Shown here: in pieces, positions 1 to 10,617 of the stretch
Position numbering within the stretch: position 1 is the stretch's first letter
Layout of the letters: each line of letters starts with the position of its first letter
NCBI GenBank assembly: GCA_030847615.1
Contig: JAUMIR010000003.1
Coordinates: forward strand, 33,664,501-33,728,500
DNA length: 64,000 nt
Reading direction: 5' to 3'
Source: Gambelia wislizenii
Lineage: Eukaryota; Chordata; Lepidosauria; Squamata; Crotaphytidae
The notes under the pieces: generated by a model
Seen by the model: the letters and a program-made list of their open reading frames with translations, nothing else
Databases searched by the model: none
What the model was told of the DNA's origin: nothing
Position numbers and translations under genes: made by a program

Positions 1-83
1 CACGTCGTGGTATTTTTATCCCATTTTGTACCTCTCTTTTTGAGTGGAGAAATAGCTAATAAAATTTAGAAGATAGAAACCCA

Positions 84-636
84 AGACTTTGATCAGACCA
101 CCCTCCAGAAAAGTTATTTTGCCAGCATATTTTGAAACATTTTTGTGCTGGCAAAAGACCCCCCCCCCCATCAGACCTACCTTAACCAGCATCAGAAAGG
201 CATCCCTGGCATAAATGGAGCACGAACAGAGCTCTGATTACTTCCAGGTTCCAAATTTCGCTGATTCTCATGAGAAGATGCTAGCACAGCAAATTCAAAA
301 ATAGAAGCAGAATCAAGACACAAAACGTAGATCCAAGCACATAAACACACTTTAAAAGTACACGTGTGTGTGTGTTTCATAAAAAGAGCATCCCCTACCT
401 GGCTGTCGTAATCTCTCCTGGAAGTGTTCTGTCATTGACACATCATTCATGTGAGCACAATGGTGCAAAGCAACAAAGCACCACGGAAGATCTATTGACA
501 GCTTGGCCCTTCAATAAAAAGGAATGGGTTATGGACTTTACATGATCACAAAAGGATGACGTTGTCTGGTATGTGCGCCCTTTTGCAATCATTAGGCATC
601 GTTATGGTGCCATACTTGCTGCATCTGATGAAGTCC
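84..636. mobile_element. TIR MITE with 3-bp target duplication (family H, copy A)
   Basis: The left end AGACTTTGATCAGA and the right end TCTGATGAAGTCC are imperfect inverted repeats. They are flanked by CCA (81-83) and CCA (637-639), a 3-bp target duplication. Related ends and internal blocks recur at 31240-32276, 46142-46736 and 58574-59147, including a segment near the right end resembling GCATCGTTATGGTGC. A 3-bp duplication and roughly 550-600 bp length without an ORF fit a non-autonomous PIF/Harbinger-like element; that superfamily name is inference because no transposase is present. Confidence 0.6.
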
Positions 637-639
637 CCA

Positions 640-1967
640 ATCTAAAATATTGTTACAGCAGTAACACTTCACCAACAACACCTGCAGCATCTTTAGAATT
701 TGCAAGAGAATAGATTAAAAGTCACACAACACTATACTGGCATAAGCAGTTTTCATGCAATTGAGCTGCGCTTTCCAGGCAGGAAAAATGTTGCATGGAA
801 TTGAGAAGGCAGGATAGCTCATTAGACATGCATGGGATTGATTTGTACTTTGTGTGCATGTTTTTTTTTTAAAAAAGTCTGAATTTGTTAGCATTACATA
901 TGGCTCTGATCACTTTGCTTTGACGTATCATATTTGCCCTTGGCCTCACCCATTGCTCATGCCTTTAGCTTGCACAGTGCCCTCTGCTCTAATGTGACAC
1001 CCCCGAAGACACTTTCCAAAGTGGAATTCACCCATGGTTCAAAAAAGACTACAACATCTGAATACTTGCTTCAAGGGTGGACACCCCAATTTGAAATAGC
1101 TGAACCAGAAGTTAAAGTAAATTGGATTCTAATTGTTTTGGACTCAGTTGAGACTAGGATTATATATAGATTATGTTTCCTGACTGACAGGGTGCAATCT
1201 TCTTATAGTCCACACTTGCAAGTACATTATATCACTTTAACAGTGTCACATATGCTGTGAAGATGCTTCTAAGCTTGACTCTAGAGACGCAGCTGCTAAA
1301 TCCGTAGTGCTATGCTCATATCACAACTCATGTGAATAGTCTTGTATCAAGGTGATAATATATGAGAAAACATGCAGATTGATCTTTAAGTTGTCTTAAG
1401 TGTATAATGAAAGACATTTAGACTGCTTAGAAATTGCCACATGTACTTTACAGTTTTCTTGTGTTTTAATCTGTCTTCAGGATCAGTCTATTATAACTGA
1501 TTTATTCTAAACATTTTCCTTATTTTGTTTGTTTGTTAATTGCTGCTCTGTTAAACGTTCTGAGTTTCAACAGGATCTTAAAAGCATCATTGACATATCC
1601 TGCTAAATATTGCTGTACATTTACAGCTGAGAATTAAGAGAAACAAAGCAGAGAAGTTGTATCATCTTTAAATGATAGCTATTATTATGCATGACAGTTA
1701 TCAATACAAGCAATCTTTAAAATATAGTAATACTTTAATGGCTTATGCATAGTGCTTAATCTACTATTCCATTCATTGCATAATTAACTTGTTGCATTTA
1801 AACCCCTTGTTTAATTGCTTTACAATTGATTCACAACCATACAGTACTCCTTTGATGTTCAATTTAGGACTTATTTTCCTGTCTGCTTTTCTGCTGCATG
1901 TAGATATGTACTATTATTGCAGTGTAACAGGTAGCTTTGCATTTCTGATTTAAGGCATTGTCACTGA
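640..1967. other. No recognisable feature
   Basis: A/T-rich sequence with a short poly-T run near 860. The short open frames lack codon-like composition or recognisable motifs. I see no repeat match to the rest of the window. Confidence 0.5.
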
Positions 1968-1971
1968 GACT

Positions 1972-2205
1972 CAGTGCAGTGTAGTGGTTTGTGTGTTTGA
2001 CAATGACTCTAGAGACCAGGGTTCGAATCCCCACTCAGCCATGTAAACCCATTGGGTGACCTTGAGTGAATCACACTCTTTCAGCCTCAGAGGAAGGCAA
2101 AGGCAACCTCTTTGAAGAAATCTTGCCAAGAAAAGCCCATGATAGGTTCTCCTTAGGGTCACCATATGTCGAGAATGACTTGGAGGCATACAACAACAGC
2201 AACAC
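1972..2205 (+). mobile_element. tRNA-derived SINE (Sauria type)
   Basis: The head resembles a tRNA with a polymerase III B box (GGTTCGAATCC, 2020-2030). The body carries the conserved words for CCATTGGGTGACCTTG and the serine-like CTCAGCC block. The tail, ending near 2200 with GACTTGGAGGCATACAACAA, resembles the 3' end of RTE/BovB LINEs, the partner known for squamate Sauria SINEs. It is full length or nearly so and moderately diverged. It is not a functional tRNA gene because it does not fold into a full cloverleaf and has a long non-tRNA body. Confidence 0.85.
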
Positions 2206-2368
2206 TGAATTCTAGCAAATGGCCTCTCTCATTCCTGCTTCAAATATATGGTGATGCAGTCTGAGTTGGCTATGACCAACCAGGAAAGAGATCTTAGAGT
2301 TATGAAAACCAGCATATAGTAACTATTAAAAAAGAAAAAAGAAAAGAAGGGATGGGCAAGGCAAATTG

Positions 2369-2592
2369 ACAGCCAGTGGGTATAATGGTTTGAGTGTTAG
2401 ACTAGAACTCCAGGAGATCAGGCTTTGAATTTCCACTCAGGCATGGAAACCCATTGAGTGACCTTGGGCAAGTCACGTTCTCTCAACCAAAAAGCAAGGC
2501 AATGCCAAACCTCCTCTGTATAAAACTTGCCAAGAAAACCCAATTATAGAGTCACCGTAGCATGGAGACTTGAAGGTACCTAACAACACCAA
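2369..2592 (+). mobile_element. tRNA-derived SINE (Sauria type), second copy
   Basis: Same architecture as the copy 170 bp upstream and in the same orientation: a tRNA-like head, the GACCTTGGGCAAGTCAC block, and a BovB-like tail ending GACTTGAAGGTACCTAACAA. It is more diverged, and the B box has decayed. Two independent insertions are more likely than a tandem duplication because the flanks differ. Confidence 0.8.
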
Positions 2593-3004
2593 AAGGCAAA
2601 TATCCCATGTTGGGAACCATTATGGAAGGCAATCAATTGACATAGGGTAGAATTTATGATCATAGTTACAAATGTATTACCTAGAGTTCCACTTTCAGAA
2701 CTGATTCAATAGTGCATGGAATACATAGGGTTCATAAAAATCTTCCTATCAGGCACAATAGCCTTGATTTACTGGGCAGCAGCTGCTGTGAGCAATGGGG
2801 GTCTGTCCCCCTGTTGATCAGGATGCAGCAGACTGATGTTGCCACCTTCTTCCCACATTTGATCTTCGGTGCAAGGATGAATTGCAACAAGGATCCTACT
2901 TCTGACTGTTGTGCCAGAGATTGTTACCCAAATTGCGTGGGGTCTGCAAGGATCCCACTAATGGCTGAAATTAATATGGGGACTATTTAATTAGCTAAAA
3001 AATG
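2593..3004. other. No recognisable feature
   Basis: No repeat, RNA or protein signature recognised. The open frame across 2712-2990 is cysteine-rich by chance and matches no family I know. Confidence 0.4.
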
Positions 3005-3420
3005 TCAGCAAGAGACCAGGTAACAGCAGGATTTTTTGACCTATGTATACTAGTAGTAACAGAGGGGACTCTAAGCCAAAATGTACAATTAATGATCTTT
3101 ATCTGAAGTTAGTAGTAACAGCATTCACACAAACACTCAGGCTTCAGGCAATCACACAAAGCTATTGAAGATAGTAGAAAGTATTTGTATAGAGGAATAG
3201 AGTAAGGGAATTGTGGGTTGTACTATTACGATCCTGTAGAGCTGAGATTGCAAAGTAAACTGGCAGAGGGAAAGTCCAGAAGGCAGAAGGGTGACACAAA
3301 ATGATGTGAAGTTGGAAAGCAGGAGGTCCGTGCACATTTTGGTAGTATTTTAGGGGGATATTTATATGTGATAATTCCTCTGAAGGGATGAGATTTAGAA
3401 TGGAATACAATGTTTCTCGG
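3005..3420 (+). repeat. LTR-like interspersed repeat, copy 1
   Basis: The stretch GACCTATGTATACTAGTA, then GGGGACTCTAAG and an A/T-rich polyadenylation-like block, followed by a segment with ACACAAAGCTAT, aligns by eye with 26690-27060 in the same order. Order and length suggest two copies of an LTR or similar repeat. No internal gag/pol sequence is present and no clear TG...CA ends are visible, so LTR identity is inference. Confidence 0.4.
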
Positions 3421-4089
3421 AGTTCCCCAGGACTAAACGAAGGGTTCTCCAGAAGAGTTAATGATTGTTAATGGCCGATGTATTTGAAATTGAATAGGAG
3501 CAGGCAGGGTGTATTGGTGGAGGGGAAGGGACAGTAAGAACCCATTTTGCAAGCATCAAGGACTATGCTATCTTTGAGTGGATTATTGGATGACTCATCT
3601 CCAGCTGTTAACTCTGCCCTGAGTATTATTTGTTTGGGGAATTTCCAAAGGCCCCTCCCTCGGTTATATGTGACTCCAATCTGGGGGTCCCTGGTCTACC
3701 TGCTAACCACATGGAATGCCACATTAAGCCATATTATTAAATATTGCCAATTATGCAATATTCCAAGATGGGGGCTATCAGGATTGGCAACAAGATCACT
3801 GGTGGGAGGGAATAGACACATCAATGTGCTGTGTTCCAATCATCAAGAGAACAGACCTCATCACTCACAGCAGCTGATGCCCAGTATTGGGGGTTGTTGG
3901 GCCAGGAGACACTACTTATTTAATGATACTACTGCTTAGTTAAGTAGTTAATTTAGTTAATTATACGTAACTTTGTAACCGATCTAGAATCTCAACCAAT
4001 ATAATTATTGTCTTAAATAAATTTTTGATGTAGCCCCACTTGGAATGAATACTGTATACAGTTCTGATCAGTGCTTCACAAAAAGTAAG
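3421..4089. other. No clear feature; may continue the LTR-like repeat
   Basis: The 3547-3939 open frame has no recognisable domain. The sequence may belong to the upstream LTR-like element, but I see no second copy to delimit it. Confidence 0.3.
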
Positions 4090-4319
4090 CAGTTGTCCCT
4101 CCGTATCCACTGTGTTGGTATCCACAGATTTAAGCATTCACGGCTTGAAAATATTCTTAAAAAAATAATAATCAAAAAAGCAAACTTTGATTTTGCCATC
4201 TTATATAAGGGACACCATTTTGCTATGCCATTGCATATAATGGGACTTGAGTATTCACGGATTTTGGTATCCACGGGGGGTCCTGGAACCAAACTCCAGC
4301 AAATGTGAAGGGACAACTG
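4090..4319. mobile_element. Tigger-like (TcMar) MITE, about 230 bp
   Basis: Inverted ends CAGTTGTCCCTCCGTATCCA and the complement of GGGACAACTG enclose about 230 bp without an ORF. The right end is followed by TA, as expected of Tc1/mariner insertions; the left TA has decayed. The body carries the shared phrases for TATCCACGG, AACCAAACTCCAGC and TATATAATGG. The same element recurs at 43686, 51388, 51972 and, interrupted, at 56911. CAGT ends with TA duplication are typical of pogo/Tigger-derived MITEs. Confidence 0.75.
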
Positions 4320-4321
4320 TA

Positions 4322-6010
4322 TTGTAGAATTGATGAAGGTGTAGAAAGGGGCATCCAAAATAATCAATTGGTTTGGAGCAACTCTCTGTTAAGGAATGTG
4401 TTTTAGTTTAGAAAAATAGTAAGGGGAGATATGACAAAACTATAAAATTGTTCATGATACGGAGACAGCAGGAGAAGAATGCTCCCTATTTCATAATATG
4501 ACAAATTGGGATAATCTAATGAAGTGAAATGGTGGGAGATTCAGGGCAGAATGGTTGAGATTTGATATGATTTCTGGCTGCTTTTAAATCTATGCCAGTG
4601 TACTTTTGCTAGGCTTCCACAATCCCAGCTAATAGTGCCAGTGGGTACCACAACAGCCAATTGGTGGCCGGTTGCAGGATCCTAGGCATCATCTGGGATT
4701 TTCACACTTGTCAGAGCTATGCTACAGCTGTGGATAGTCAAGAAAGGACATCTTTCTGGAAAAAAACCAGAATTATTTCAATTTGCTACACTACTGGAAG
4801 CTTAAGGCTTTGGGAAATATGAATCCTACTTGTAGTCTAAAGGGAGAAAGAACAGTATTTTTAGTTGTCCCAGTTCATAATTGCTTAAATATGGTGTGTG
4901 TATGTATCTGTTGCATGTTTGCCCCCCATACCCCAATAGATATTGTAGGAGGGATGAGTAATGATGAACATCTCTAGACCTCTCGGAATTACTTGGCTCA
5001 CATTTATGTATGTGGGAGTTTTCTGGAAGCAATTAGGACAAAAGTAATGAACTCACCACCTTCTAATAAATATTTCGTCTGTGAGAAAAATCTTAGACGT
5101 TTTAAGATGCTTTTTGTCAGAACAATGAAGGGAAAAAGATTCCATTTTTCTTTCCTATGCACTATTACCAGGATAGCACCAGGATAACGAAAGGAGGAGC
5201 TTCTTCCATTTGAGGTTCCCTGAATATTAAGATATTCTAGAGAAGCCTTTTTCTATATCCTGACAACACCTGAGATGAGCTTGATGGGACTGCATGAGGG
5301 AATCATGCCCAAATTTGGGAAGTCCTCTTCAGAGAGGGCTTGCCTTGCACCCCTTCATTGATAGTTTTTTTTTTGCCACTGTGTCAACACTTACCTTTTC
5401 TGACAGATATTTTTGCCTATAAAGTTGTAGTGCACTGGGAGATGTCAAGTTCTGGCATGGGGGAACTATGAAATGTATTTCCACTCCCTCCCTTGTAAGA
5501 CTCATCTTTCTCCTACTTCACCCCATGATGACTTCATTGTGATGCACCTGGCTATTCACACAGCCACACTCTTCTCAACTGTCCCTGCTCAACATCAGCC
5601 ACTAGATAGATATGAAGTGAAGGAGCAGGAGGAAGGTTGGTTGTGAGAGGATTTGTTTGTTGCACAAATGAAGAGAGAATTTCAATCTCTGCAATGGCAA
5701 AAAATTAAAAAATATGCCTGCATATGTCACTAACAGGGTGTCTTCTCCAGTTTTTCCAAACTCATTCAGGTGTTTCAGAAGACATCTGAAAAGTGCCTTA
5801 CTCCCAAACTGTAATGGGTACTCTTCACAAATATTTCCAACCTTGATGGCCTGTAGCTTGCTCTGAGAGGTGGAATAGGGCTCAGCCATAGAGCCTTTAA
5901 TTGTTAGTACTTAATTTTGAAACTTCTTTGTATCAGCTCCCAATCCAGTGTATCCTCTGACACCCAACTCTTCACTGGGATCTCTCCCCCACCCCTGTTC
6001 TGATGTTGAA
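4322..6010. other. No recognisable feature
   Basis: A 1.7-kb stretch in which I could match no repeat family and no coding exon. The short frames at 4783-5187 and 5602-5889 look random. Confidence 0.4.
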
Positions 6011-7365
6011 TTCATAGAATAGTAGAATCATAGATTAGCAAAGGCATATAGTGGAACAGTAGAATCATAGATTAGCAAAGGCATATAGTGCATTTGGAAG
6101 ACTTCACAAAAGAGTCTGGAGCAATAAACACCTGAGGCAAAGCACAAAAATCAGTGTGTATAGAGCCATTGTACTGTCTATCCTCCTTTATGGATCTGAA
6201 ACATGGGTCACCTATCGCCACCACCTACGACTCCTCAAGCGCTTTCATCAGCACTGTCTATGCACAATCCTAAATATACACTGGACTGACTATGTGACGA
6301 ATGTTGCTGTCCTTGAGCAAGCAGGGATCACCAGTATTGAGGCCATGATATTGAGAACGCAGCTGCGCTGGGCAGGGCACGTTTCTAGGATGGAGGACCA
6401 TTGCCTCCCAAAAATACTACTCTATGGTGAACTCGCCACGGGTCAGCGTAAGAGGGGCGCTCCAAAAAAGCGATACAAAGACTCCCTGAAACAACATCTC
6501 AGGCTTGGCCAAATTGATCACTAACAGTGGTCCGCCCTGGCCTCACATCGGGAGACATGGTGACGCACAATCCACAATGCTGCAGCCTTATTTGAGAACT
6601 CACGCCGAACAAGTCTTGAAGAGAAATGACAACGCAGAAAGAATCACAACCCAAAAACATCACCCAAGGAGACCTTCTGCTGTGCTTTCTGCAACTGGAC
6701 TTGTTTATCTCGGATTGGCCTTTTTAGTCATCAGCGTGCTTGCAGAAAGCGCAGGATGAGTCCTTCCTGAATCTTCGTTTGTGAAGAAAACCCAGAGAGA
6801 ATCATAGAACTGGAGGGGATAGCATGGGCGATCTAGTCCAATCCCCTGCCATGCAGGAATATAAACTGAAGCAATCCTGAAAGTGGCCATCCAGCCTCTC
6901 TTTAAAGACCTCCAAAGAAGAAAGGTCCCCACTCTCTGAGACAGTCTATTCCGCTGTCAAACAGTTCTTACATTCAAAAAGTTCTTTCTAATGTTTAGGA
7001 GGAAACACTTTTCTTGTAATTTGAATCCATGGGTTCTTGTAGTTTCTGGAACAGCAGAAAACAAGTCTGCTCCATTTTCTACATGACAGCCCCTCAAGTA
7101 TTTAAATGTGGCTGTCATGTCATCTCTTCATCTGCTCTTCTTCAGGCTAAACACACTGATATTCCTAAACTGCTCCTCATAGAACTTGGTTTCTAGACCT
7201 TTTGACATCTTGTTTGTCCTTCCCTGAAGATGTTTCAGCTTGTTAATATCCTTCTTGAATTGTGGTGCCCAGAACTAGACACAATATTCCCAGTGAGGTC
7301 TGACCACAGCAGAATAGAGTGGTACTATTACTTCCCTTAATCTAGACCTTGATTTCAGACCTTGC
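6011..7365 (-). mobile_element. CR1 LINE 3' fragment, split by a LINE-X insertion
   Basis: The segment 6798-7365 matches the antisense 3' end of the long CR1 at 20787: the octamer-like tail AGAATCATAGAA, a block for CCAGCCTCT.TTTAAAGACC, and the segment encoding the C-terminal VQRR region. A further CR1-tail-like piece (catagaat...agaatcatag) lies at 6011-6071. LINE-X copy 1 sits between the two, so LINE-X inserted into the 3' tail of an older CR1. It is 5' truncated, as is normal for CR1, and has multiple indels. Confidence 0.75.
6072..6797 (+). pseudogene. LINE-X copy 1: non-LTR retrotransposon 3' end (C-terminus of the RT protein)
   Basis: Reading through gives AFGRL, then YRAIVLSILLYGSETWVTYR, then LRWAGHVSRMED and GAPKKRYKD. 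This is the conserved C-terminal region after the RT domain in non-LTR retrotransposon proteins. The ORF runs 6156-6524 before frame damage. The 3' end has a stem (TCTTCG-TTTG-TGAAGA) followed by AAAACCCAGAGAG. AGAATCATAG occurs on both flanks (6062-6071 and 6797-6806), consistent with a 10-bp target duplication, though it also resembles the CR1 tail it entered. The exact clade (L2, RTE or other) is not assigned. Confidence 0.8.
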
Positions 7366-7452
7366 TTTTTGATGGAAGGTGCATGTGTGCAGCAGCAAGA
7401 AATTCTGATTAAGACACTAATGGCTAAAGAAACAAACAAAATCTTTATTGTG

Positions 7453-7562
7453 AAGTTGAAGGCTTTCATGGCCAGCATCCATAAGTTTTTCATGGCTTTT
7501 TTTCCAGGCTGTAAGGCCGTGTTCTGGAAGAGTTTTTTCCTGACATTTCACCTGCAATTCAC
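7453..7562 (-). mobile_element. Penelope-like element tail fragment
   Basis: The reverse strand carries the PLE tail words found at 37819, 52890, 55836 and 61197: AGGTGAAATGTCAGG, then AACTCTTCCAGAACACGGCC, AGCCTGGAAAAAAAGCC, and a terminal GGCCATGAAAGCCTTCAAC. Only the last ~110 bp is present. The GAAA core position is intact here, unlike in several plus-strand copies. Confidence 0.7.
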
Positions 7563-8682
7563 AATAAAACCTTTAATGAGAGAATGTCATTAAAGATAGG
7601 AAAGTCTTCTAAGGATGGTGAGCCAACACAGAACTAAGCTAGTTTCATTTTTAGTAGATGTGAAAAAAATAGAGGTAGAACAAGATGAGGTGGTAATACT
7701 AAAAGTTTCAGTTTACATCTCAGAAAGGTTAGGATAGGTGCATAAGAGATGTGGAGAGTTCAGGGCACTGTAAACTACTTAACCCTGTCACTGTGGCTCT
7801 CACTAAGACATATTATACTTTTCAAGAGCTGAGTGTTATTTTCTTTTCATCATTTTTCATAATAGGCCTGTGATTTGAACCTTGGAATTGCTTTAGACTG
7901 TGAATCTGGTACTAACCCTTCCTGAGTCCTAGCTGCTGTATTTTTGCACACTCAGAAGCAGAGCACACAGTGCAGAAGAGCACACTTGTCTACACAAGGA
8001 GGGTAGGCGGTGTCTTGTTTCAAACATGGTGTTGGCTGGCAACCTATAACAGGAGTCCAGCAGCTTGAGATAGCCAGGCAGTAGCTGCTAGGGCTCAGGG
8101 AGAGATCTGATCTCATTACCTCTGCTGCTTCCTCTCTTACTGCCCTTCAAATATGTGTTTATGAATTCTAGAGGATGAAAGGGCAACATCCATGCTTATT
8201 TTCTTCAGGTACATTGTCAACTTTCCACAGTCATTCTCCAGCAAATGAGAATGGGCCATCATGTGGCAATTGTGTTTGATCAGTGCTCCCAAGTGCTGTC
8301 AATTCAGAGGAGAAAGTATAATTATCCTATTATTGGTGACTTGAACCAATGCCAGTTCTATCATTAAATATGGGAGTGTTTAACATAAAATATATGTCCT
8401 GACTAATGACTGCAGAAGTAGATTGAAACAACTCATTTTTGCAGCTAGTTATATGTGGAGTTGCTTATTCCCTTTGTTCAAACAGAAAATGAAATTTTTT
8501 AAGGATTAGAAATGCAAGGCTGAAGGAGGGCTGTATCTAATTCAGTCCTAGGCAGTGGTGGTGCACAGTATCCCATAATAGGATACAGACAGGAATGGTG
8601 TGCAGTATGGAAAAAAAGACTGGATTACATCAGGCATATCTCCAAAATTACCCTTTTAAAGTAATTCATTACTCAACTCCTT
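7563..8682. other. No recognisable feature
   Basis: About 1.1 kb without a repeat or exon that I can support. Confidence 0.4.
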
Positions 8683-8691
8683 ACAGCTCCC

Positions 8692-9083
8692 AAAATAAAA
8701 TAGTACTCTACAGTGAACTCGCCATGGGTCAGCGTAAGAGGGGCACTCCAAAAAAGTGATACAAGGACTCCCTGAAACAACATCTCAGGCTCGGCCAAAT
8801 TGATCACCAACGATGGTCCACCATGGCCTCACATTGGGAGGCATGGAGATGCACTATCCACAATGCTGCAGCCTTATTTGAGAGCTCACGCCGAACAAGT
8901 CTTGAAGAGAAATGACAACGCAGAAAGAATCACAAACCGAAAACATCACCCAAGGAGACTTTCTGCTGTGCTTTCTGCAACCGGACTTGTTTATCTCGGA
9001 TTGGCCTTTTTAGTCATCAGCGCGCTTGCAGAAAGCGCGGGATGAGTCCTTCCTGAATCTTCGTTTGTGAAGAAAAGCCAGAG
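8692..9083 (+). mobile_element. LINE-X copy 2, 5'-truncated
   Basis: Carries the last ~390 bp of LINE-X, aligning with copy 1 from the GTGAACTCGCCATGGGTCAG block to the 3' tail ending AAAGCCAGAG. It is flanked by a 9-bp target duplication ACAGCTCCC (8683-8691 and 9084-9092). The predicted frame is broken early, so the piece is non-coding. Target-primed insertion is the simplest explanation. Confidence 0.85.
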
Positions 9084-9099
9084 ACAGCTCCCTACCCCG

Positions 9100-9570
9100 T
9101 AATTCATTTGTTGCTGAAGTTTCATTTTTTAACCCATTATCTTATTGATTACTTTTTCATTGCAATACTCATTCTGATATTGATTACTTTTTTGCTGCAT
9201 TACTTATTATATTATTGATTGCTTTTACATTACTTTTAAAAATCCATAGGACCAATACTACAATTGCATAAAACATTAAAGATTCAGTTCAAATTGCCTC
9301 TAAAAATGCCCCTGAAAAGTAACTAAAAAGTAACTAGAAAATATTCCCCATTACACTAATTTTTACCATTACTGTCATATTGATTTTCAAATATACCGTA
9401 ATGTCATTATGACCTCATTGTAATGAAATAAAACTACTCATTTCAAGTAACAAGAAACAATTCATTATCTCCAAGTTCTGGGCTTCAGAGGTACCCAACC
9501 CACTGGTGTGTGTGGGAAGGGGAATAGTATCTGATAGAATGCTTTGAAGATTTCTAGATCTTTGTTTCTA
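9100..9570. other. A/T-rich stretch with loosely repeated TTACT/TGATT words
   Basis: 9110-9360 contains irregular repeats of ATTACTTTTT, TTGATTACTT and CATTACT. It may be part of an old DNA transposon split by LINE-X copy 2, but no inverted ends were found. Confidence 0.3.
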
Positions 9571-9571
9571 A

Positions 9572-9720
9572 GGACTTTATCAGACTAGCATCTAAAAATG
9601 CTGTAAATCTGCGAATGAAGATAGTGGGAACATCATGGCATTATAACACTTATTATCACAGTAGCTATAATCACATGAAAGAAATGCCATGGAATTAGCG
9701 CACAATGGCCACTAGTACTT
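9572..9720. mobile_element. Partial family-H-like TIR element
   Basis: Starts with GGACTTTATCAGACTAGC, the same terminal word as the elements at 46142 and 31240, and contains a palindrome-rich block (TTATAACACTTATTATCACAG). I could not find a matching right end, so it is a truncated copy or a separate subfamily. Confidence 0.45.
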
Positions 9721-9866
9721 TAAGAACGGGATTTTACTTTCTGGATTTAGCATGGGTGAGATTTTGGCTGTTCTTGCGAGAAGAGACAAACACACTTAAA
9801 ACTCCTCGCCCGCTTTGTTCTCAACTTGTTTTGATTGCTACAAACTGATTTAAAAGTGCAGAAGTA

Positions 9867-10433
9867 CAGTCCTCCTTCAACATTCGTGGCCTCCACACTT
9901 GTGGTTCTGCATATTCACGGTTTGCCGCGAGGGGAGGCTGAGGAAAGTGGTGACGGGGCCTCTGAGGCCCCGTCGCCACTTTCAGGAGGGAGGGGGAAGG
10001 CGCGAGGAGGCAACCACGGGGCCTCCGGAGGGCCTCCGGAGCCCCCGTGGTCACCTGGGAAGGGCGTGGGGAGGTGTGGGGAGGTGACTACGGGGCCTCC
10101 GGAGGGCCTCCGGAGCCCCTGTGGTCACCTGGGAAGGGTGTGGGGAGGCAACTACAGGGCCTCCAGAGGGCCTCCAGAGCCCTTTGGTCACCTGGGAAGG
10201 GTGTGGGGAGGTGTGGAGCGGCGACTACGGGGGCTCCGGATGGTCTCCAGAGCCCCTGTGGTCACCTGGGAAGGGTGGGGGGAGGTGGGGGGGCGACTAA
10301 GGGGCCTCCGGAGGGCCTCTGGAGGCCCCGTGGTCACTTCGGGAGGGAGGGGGAGGGCAGTCTTTATTTGCAGAATTTTCACATTCGCAGGGGTCTGTGG
10401 AACCTAACCCCCATGAATGTGACGGGACGACTG
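9867..10433. mobile_element. Tigger-like MITE expanded by a GC-rich minisatellite
   Basis: Left end CAGTCCTCCTTCAACATTCG and right end CGAATGTGACGGGACGACTG-like sequence are inverted and flanked by TA (9865-9866 and 10434-10435). Compared with ~230-bp relatives it is 567 bp because of the internal tandem array at 10014-10340 and a short hairpin at 9937-9995 built on GACGGGGCCTC. The long open frames through it (9835-10407, both strands) come from the low-stop GC-rich array and not from a gene. Confidence 0.7.
10014..10340. repeat. GC-rich minisatellite, unit about 64-74 bp, 4.5 copies
   Basis: Successive unit starts (the word CTACGGGGCCTCCGG or a variant) lie at about 10014, 10088, 10152, 10225 and 10297. 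Each unit contains GGTCACCTGGGAAGGG and GTGGGGAGG. Unit-length differences come from presence or absence of a GTGTGGGG segment. Confidence 0.85.
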
Positions 10434-10482
10434 TAATTTGCATTCAATTAATTCAGCAGGGATAGGGTGGGCATGGTAAAAT

Positions 10483-10617
10483 GTTGCCCTTCCCAGTAGG
10501 CTCAGGCAAAAGCAAACTGCTGCAGACTCTCCTAGCTTATGTGTTCTTCCTCATTAATAACGTTTGCCATCTTGACCATACCCTGATATTTCTTGGCCAC
10601 ACATGTCCTAGTTTTCA
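10483..10617 (+). repeat. Unclassified ~130-bp repeat (copy 1 of 2)
   Basis: Aligns by eye with 36585-36705: CCCAGTAGGCTCAGGCAAA, AACTGCTGCAG, then TTCTTCCTCAT.AAT and TTGGCCA. Overall similarity looks near 80 percent. I do not recognise the family. In the second copy it sits between a 5S-derived SINE and a Penelope-like element. Confidence 0.55.

Noticed and set aside
1972..2050. tRNA gene
   Set aside because: Only the head of a SINE resembles a tRNA; no complete cloverleaf and a long SINE body and tail follow.
10014..10340. CRISPR array
   Set aside because: Units are contiguous tandem repeats without unique spacers, in a eukaryotic transposon context.
9835..10407. 190-aa Gly/Pro/Arg-rich open frame (and overlapping frames on both strands)
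   Set aside because: It lies entirely within a Tigger-like MITE and its GC-rich minisatellite; the frame exists because the array lacks stop codons, not because of selection.
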